From NCBI GenBank assembly GCA_004563405.1, contig SFTH01000003.1, forward strand, positions 78,336 through 142,335: a DNA stretch of 64,000 nucleotides. Direction: 5' to 3'. The stretch comes from a bacterium. Lineage in GTDB: Bacteria > Bacillota > Clostridia > Christensenellales > Aristaeellaceae. A program made the translations under genes and the position numbers. The stretch's first letter is position 1. Every line of letters begins with the position of its first letter. This document shows, piece by piece, positions 60,727 through 64,000 of this stretch. The notes below the pieces were generated by a model. It ran no database searches. It was not told where the DNA came from and worked only from the letters and a program-made list of their open reading frames with translations.

Positions 60727-62107
60727 TCAGCGCCTCCCGGTTCAATGGATTCCAGCGTCCGCGGACGTAGCGTGTGGCCAGCAGCGCGCCCAGGAGCAGG
60801 TTGTGGGCGATCATGCAGCCCCAGGCCGCGGTGAGTCCGCCGCCGAGGCGCCTGAGCGCAATCCAGGTGCCCAGGATGCGCACGCCCCACATGCCCAGAA
60901 TGTTGAACACGAAGGTGGACTTCGTGTCGCCCACGCCCTGGAACACGCCCTCCAGTATGATCGCCACGCCGTAGACCGGCTCGGACAGCGCCACCATGCG
61001 CAGCACCCGCGCGCCCAGGGCGATGACCTCCCGGTCCCGTGTGAACACGCCCATCAGCGCCTCCGCCCCCAGAAACAGCGCCGCGCCGGAGAGCAGCATC
61101 AGCGCCGCCTCCAGGGCGATCATCATGCGGGTCAGGCGCTTCATGCGCAGCGGATCCCGCGCGCCGTAGCAGTTTCCGGCCAGCGTGGCCGCGGCGGTCT
61201 GCATGCCGTAGCCGGGGATGTAGAACGCGGACTCGGCGGTGTTGGCGATGGAGTGGGCGGCGATGGCCGTGGTGCCGAGGGAGTTGATCATGGAGGCGAA
61301 GGCCACATAGCCGAAGGAGGTTCCGAAGCGCTGCAGAAAGCAGGGCAGCGCGACCTTCAGGCAGGGGCGAAGGATCTCGCCGTCCGGGCGCAGGGACGCG
61401 CCTCGGGGAGAGATGCGCGGGTGCCGGAGCAGCATGACGGTCATGCCCGCGCCGCCAAAGGTGAAGGCCACGGCGCTGGCGAGCGCCGCGCCGGTCACGC
61501 CCAGTCCCGCGCCGGGCATGGTGAAGGAATGGGAGAACAGGCGCAGCGTCCGCGTGGGATAGATCAGCAGGAAGTTCAGGGCGATGTTGATGAGGTTGAC
61601 CCCCACGTTGACGTAGAGGGGCGTGCGGGTGTCGCCCGCGGCCCGCAGACAGGTGGAGAACATGATCTCTGCCGTCCGGAACAGCATGGGCGCGTAGAGG
61701 ATGAAGAAGTAGCGGGAGGCGTCCTCCAGAATGTCCGCCCCGGCGTGCATCCAGAGCGGCACCTGACGGCTCAACAGCAGGGCGAGGGCGGTAAAGAGCG
61801 CCCCCACGATCAGCGTCACCAGCGCGGCCTGCGCTGCGGCACGCCGGGCATTTTCAGCCCGTCGCGCGCCCAGCTCACGGGAGATGTACGCCAGAAAGCC
61901 GATGCTCAGAGAAGCCAGGGAGCTGTTCACCAGCCAGTTGACGGTGGTGGTCGCGCCGATGGCGGCAGTGGCGTGGGGGCCGATGCGGCCGACCATGGCG
62001 GAGTCCACATAGGAGACGGCCGTCTGAAGAATCTGTTCGAGAACGGTGGGCCACGCCAGCAGCACGATGGTCTTCAGCGCGGCGCGGCGGGAAAATTCAT
62101 TTTGCAT
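60719..62107 (-). CDS. MATE-family multidrug/sodium antiporter
   Basis: A 462-residue membrane protein with twelve helices in two halves. Family features: WPTVLEQILQTAVSYVDSAMVGRIGPHATAAIG (read in part), CLRAAGDTRTPLYVN and the second-half QTAAATLAGNCYGARDP. It expels cationic compounds using sodium or protons. The ATG at 62107 follows GAGGT. First gene of a two-gene operon with ttcA. Confidence 0.92.
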   Translation of the reverse strand: MQNEFSRRAALKTIVLLAWPTVLEQILQTAVSYVDSAMVGRIGPHATAAIGATTTVNWLVNSSLASLSIGFLAYISRELGARRAENARRAAAQAALVTLIVGALFTALALLLSRQVPLWMHAGADILEDASRYFFILYAPMLFRTAEIMFSTCLRAAGDTRTPLYVNVGVNLINIALNFLLIYPTRTLRLFSHSFTMPGAGLGVTGAALASAVAFTFGGAGMTVMLLRHPRISPRGASLRPDGEILRPCLKVALPCFLQRFGTSFGYVAFASMINSLGTTAIAAHSIANTAESAFYIPGYGMQTAAATLAGNCYGARDPLRMKRLTRMMIALEAALMLLSGAALFLGAEALMGVFTRDREVIALGARVLRMVALSEPVYGVAIILEGVFQGVGDTKSTFVFNILGMWGVRILGTWIALRRLGGGLTAAWGCMIAHNLLLGALLATRYVRGRWNPLNREALNG

Positions 62108-62150
62108 GCGTACCTCGGTATCCGGTTTCAGTTCGTAAAAGGCAATACAG

Positions 62151-62180
62151 ATTATAGCATGCCTTCCCGGGGAGATTCAA
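62151..62180 (-). promoter_or_regulatory. Promoter of the MATE-ttcA operon
   Basis: TTGAAT (62180-62175), 18-base spacer, TGCTATAAT (-10 at 62156-62151). Confidence 0.6.
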
Positions 62181-62262
62181 GGGCGCGCGCGTGAAATCCG
62201 CGCTGTGCGCCAAAGGGATGGTAAAATTTGCGCGGCGGCGGGGAAAGCGCGGCCATCTTCTG

Positions 62263-62290
62263 TTCAAAGGGGCAACGGATGTGTTATAAT
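62263..62290 (+). promoter_or_regulatory. Promoter of the glycyl-radical enzyme gene
   Basis: Extended -10 TGTTATAAT (TATAAT 62285-62290), with TTCAAA (62263-62268) 16 bases upstream. Confidence 0.55.
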
Positions 62291-62315
62291 GCAGGCAGAA
62301 ACGGGGGGAAGGCGC

Positions 62316-64000
62316 ATGAAGGATACGGGAAGAAGCGCGCGCGTGGATCGGCTGATGGAGCGGATGCTCTCCGAGCCCCGCTACGCGTCCATCGAGCAGG
62401 CACGCATCATCACCCGCTGCTATCGGGAGAACGAGGGTCAGCCGCGCATTCTCCAGCGGGCGCGCGCGCTGAAGGCGGCGCTCGAGGAGATCACAATTGC
62501 CATCGACCCGGAGGAGCGCATCGTGGGCAACCGGACGGCGGGCGTGCGCGCGGGCGTGGTGTTTCCGGAGAGCGGCAGCAACTGGGTGAACCGGGAGTTT
62601 GAAACCCTGCCCACCCGGGCGCAGGACCGCTTTGAGGTGCGGCCGGAGGATATCGAAATCTTCCGCCGGGAGATCTATCCCTACTGGCAGGGAAAGTCGC
62701 TGGAGGACGTGCTGCGCGCGCGCAACGGTGCGGAGTTCGACGCGCTGTCCATGGTGGTGAAGATCAACCAGAAGGACCATGCGCAGGGCCACATCTGCCC
62801 GGATTGCGCCGCATGGCTGAAGAAGGGGCCCGCGCAGCTCCGGTGCGAGGCCCGGACGCTTGGCGCTGCGGCGGAGGGCGAGCGGGCGCTGTTCTATCGC
62901 GCGGTGGAGCTCGCAATGGACGGCGCGATCGCCTTCATGGAGAGATACGCAAAGCTGGCGCGAGAGATGGCGGAGGAACAGACGGGCGAGGCGCGTTTGA
63001 GCCTGATCGAGGTGGCGCAGAACTGTTCTTCGCTCGCCGTTCGCCCCGCGCAGAGCTTTCACGAGGCGCTTCAGTCCCTTTGGTTCCTGTTCGTCATCCT
63101 TCAGATGGAGTCCAACGCCTCCTCCTTCTCGCCGGGACGCATGGATCGCTACCTCTGGCCCTACTATGCGGCGGACGTGCGGGCGGGGCGCATCGACGCG
63201 GACGGAGCGCTGGAACTGATCGAGTGCCTGTGGCTGAAGTTCAACCAGATCGTCTACATGCGCAACGCCCACAGCGCGAAATACTTCGCGGGCTTTCCCA
63301 TCGGCTTCAACGTGGCGCTGGGCGGCGTGGACGAGTCGGGCAGGGATTTTTCCAATGCGCTCTCCTTCCTGATGCTGAGGGCCCAGAAGGACCTGGGCCT
63401 GCCCCAGCCGAACCTCTCCGTGCGCCTGCACGCGGGTACGGGCGACGCGCTGCTGAAGGAGGCCGTGCGCGTGGTGGCACGGGGAAGCGGCATGCCCCAG
63501 TTCTTCAACGATCAATCGGTGATCCCCGCGCTGGAGGCGCTGGGGATTTCGGAGGATGACGCGCGGAATTACGCCATCGTGGGCTGCGTGGAGCTGACGA
63601 CCCAGGGCAACTGTCTGGGCTGGAGCGACGCGGCGATGTTCAACATGAACAAGGTGCTGGAACTGACGCTCAACGGCGGTCGCTGCCTGCTGACGGGGAA
63701 GCAGCTCGGCCTCAACCTGGGCGAGCTCACCGACTACGACAGCTACGAGGTTCTGGAGGAGGCCTTCCGGCGGCAACTGGACCACTTCATGGACCGCATG
63801 ATGGCCGCGTGCGACGTGGTGGAGCGGGCCCATCAGGAGCTGTTGCCCTCGCCCTTCCTCTCGTCGGTCGTGCGCGACTGCATGGAGCGGGGCGTGGACG
63901 TGACCGCCGGCGGCGCGCATTACAACCTCTCCGGCATACAGATGATTCAGGTGGCGAATCTGGCCGACAGCCTTGCGGCGATCCGTTCGCTGGTCTATGA
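62316..64000 (+). CDS. Glycyl-radical enzyme (pyruvate formate-lyase-like), cut by window edge
   Basis: The first 561 residues of a PFL-like enzyme. Features: an N-terminal RVDRLMERMLSEPRYASIEQARIITRCY, then RIVGN and an active-site loop YAIVGCVELTTQG with thiyl Cys424 followed by Val-Glu426. The Cys-X-Glu pattern is that of dehydratases and lyases such as choline TMA-lyase, glycerol or hydroxyproline dehydratases, rather than the Cys-Cys of true PFL. The glycine-radical loop and the activating radical-SAM enzyme lie beyond the edge. The ATG at 62316 follows GGGGGGAAGG. Substrate not determined. Confidence 0.88.
   Translation, partial: MKDTGRSARVDRLMERMLSEPRYASIEQARIITRCYRENEGQPRILQRARALKAALEEITIAIDPEERIVGNRTAGVRAGVVFPESGSNWVNREFETLPTRAQDRFEVRPEDIEIFRREIYPYWQGKSLEDVLRARNGAEFDALSMVVKINQKDHAQGHICPDCAAWLKKGPAQLRCEARTLGAAAEGERALFYRAVELAMDGAIAFMERYAKLAREMAEEQTGEARLSLIEVAQNCSSLAVRPAQSFHEALQSLWFLFVILQMESNASSFSPGRMDRYLWPYYAADVRAGRIDADGALELIECLWLKFNQIVYMRNAHSAKYFAGFPIGFNVALGGVDESGRDFSNALSFLMLRAQKDLGLPQPNLSVRLHAGTGDALLKEAVRVVARGSGMPQFFNDQSVIPALEALGISEDDARNYAIVGCVELTTQGNCLGWSDAAMFNMNKVLELTLNGGRCLLTGKQLGLNLGELTDYDSYEVLEEAFRRQLDHFMDRMMAACDVVERAHQELLPSPFLSSVVRDCMERGVDVTAGGAHYNLSGIQMIQVANLADSLAAIRSLVY

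Overview
The window looks like chromosome of a GC-rich, anaerobic, spore-forming member of the Clostridia. Sporulation genes (a spoIIAA-spoIIAB-sigF operon and spoIVA), a class B sortase, Gram-positive LexA boxes, and the darA-holB-ricT order known from Bacillus and Clostridium all point there. The left edge is the start of acsB (acetyl-CoA synthase, Wood-Ljungdahl pathway), rubrerythrin suggests an anaerobe, and a glycyl-radical enzyme runs off the right edge. The F-type ATP synthase c subunit carries a sodium-type ion site, which would fit acetogen-like bioenergetics. No rRNA, tRNA, CRISPR array, prophage or insertion sequence was recognised.

Layout. 1-978: partial acsB (minus). 1444-2613: DUF4317 protein. 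2868-10115 (minus): sugar/polyol locus with a zinc alcohol dehydrogenase, an RbsA-type ATPase, two RbsC-type permeases, a sugar-binding protein under its own promoter, and an aldo/keto reductase. 10476-15606 (plus): BMP-type nucleoside ABC importer. 15683-20840: redox proteins (FTR-like protein, rubrerythrin), an amidohydrolase, an Smr protein, a tRNA-dihydrouridine synthase, a FucU-like mutarotase and a LysR regulator. 21114-24436: a secreted or anchored protein facing a class A penicillin-binding protein. 24617-26120: the forespore sigma operon. 26334-29454: aminotransferase, exonuclease and foldase. 29647-34931 (minus): an rbsD interrupted by UGA, an M1-peptidase-like protein without zinc ligands, two signal peptidases, DUF951, a solitary DNA methyltransferase and a metal-binding-like protein. 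35207-36691: LexA-controlled dinB and a small companion. 36966-37720 (minus): AT-rich, frameshifted toxin-like remnant with a CPCC protein. 37766-38458: SSB-like protein. 38686-45291: complete atpIBEFHAGDC operon. 45519-51985: YjbR-like protein, L,D-transpeptidase, a membrane/ferredoxin redox operon with a Crp/Fnr regulator, and sortase B. 52115-56704: spoIVA, darA, holB, ricT and a zinc-ribbon protein. 56879-59774: a deleted ECF sigma gene, a membrane protein and an ABC-2 exporter. 59899-62107 (minus): ttcA and a MATE exporter. 62316-64000: partial glycyl-radical enzyme.

How the genes fit together. The two importers, mutarotases, oxidoreductases and glycyl-radical enzyme suggest a fermenter of sugars and nucleosides that may also fix CO2 through acetyl-CoA synthase. 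Energy coupling probably uses a sodium gradient. Regulation is often legible: near-consensus sigma-A promoters, two LexA boxes at dinB, a Crp/Fnr-like palindrome at -41 of the redox operon next to its likely regulator gene, and sigma-H-like and sigma-E-like promoters ahead of spoIIA and spoIVA.

Several loci are decaying or non-standard: rbsD with an in-frame UGA, the toxin with two frameshifts, the ECF sigma remnant, a penicillin-binding protein reading through a terminator, and sigF with no standard start codon. All functional calls come from reading translated sequence and remembered family motifs. No database search was run.
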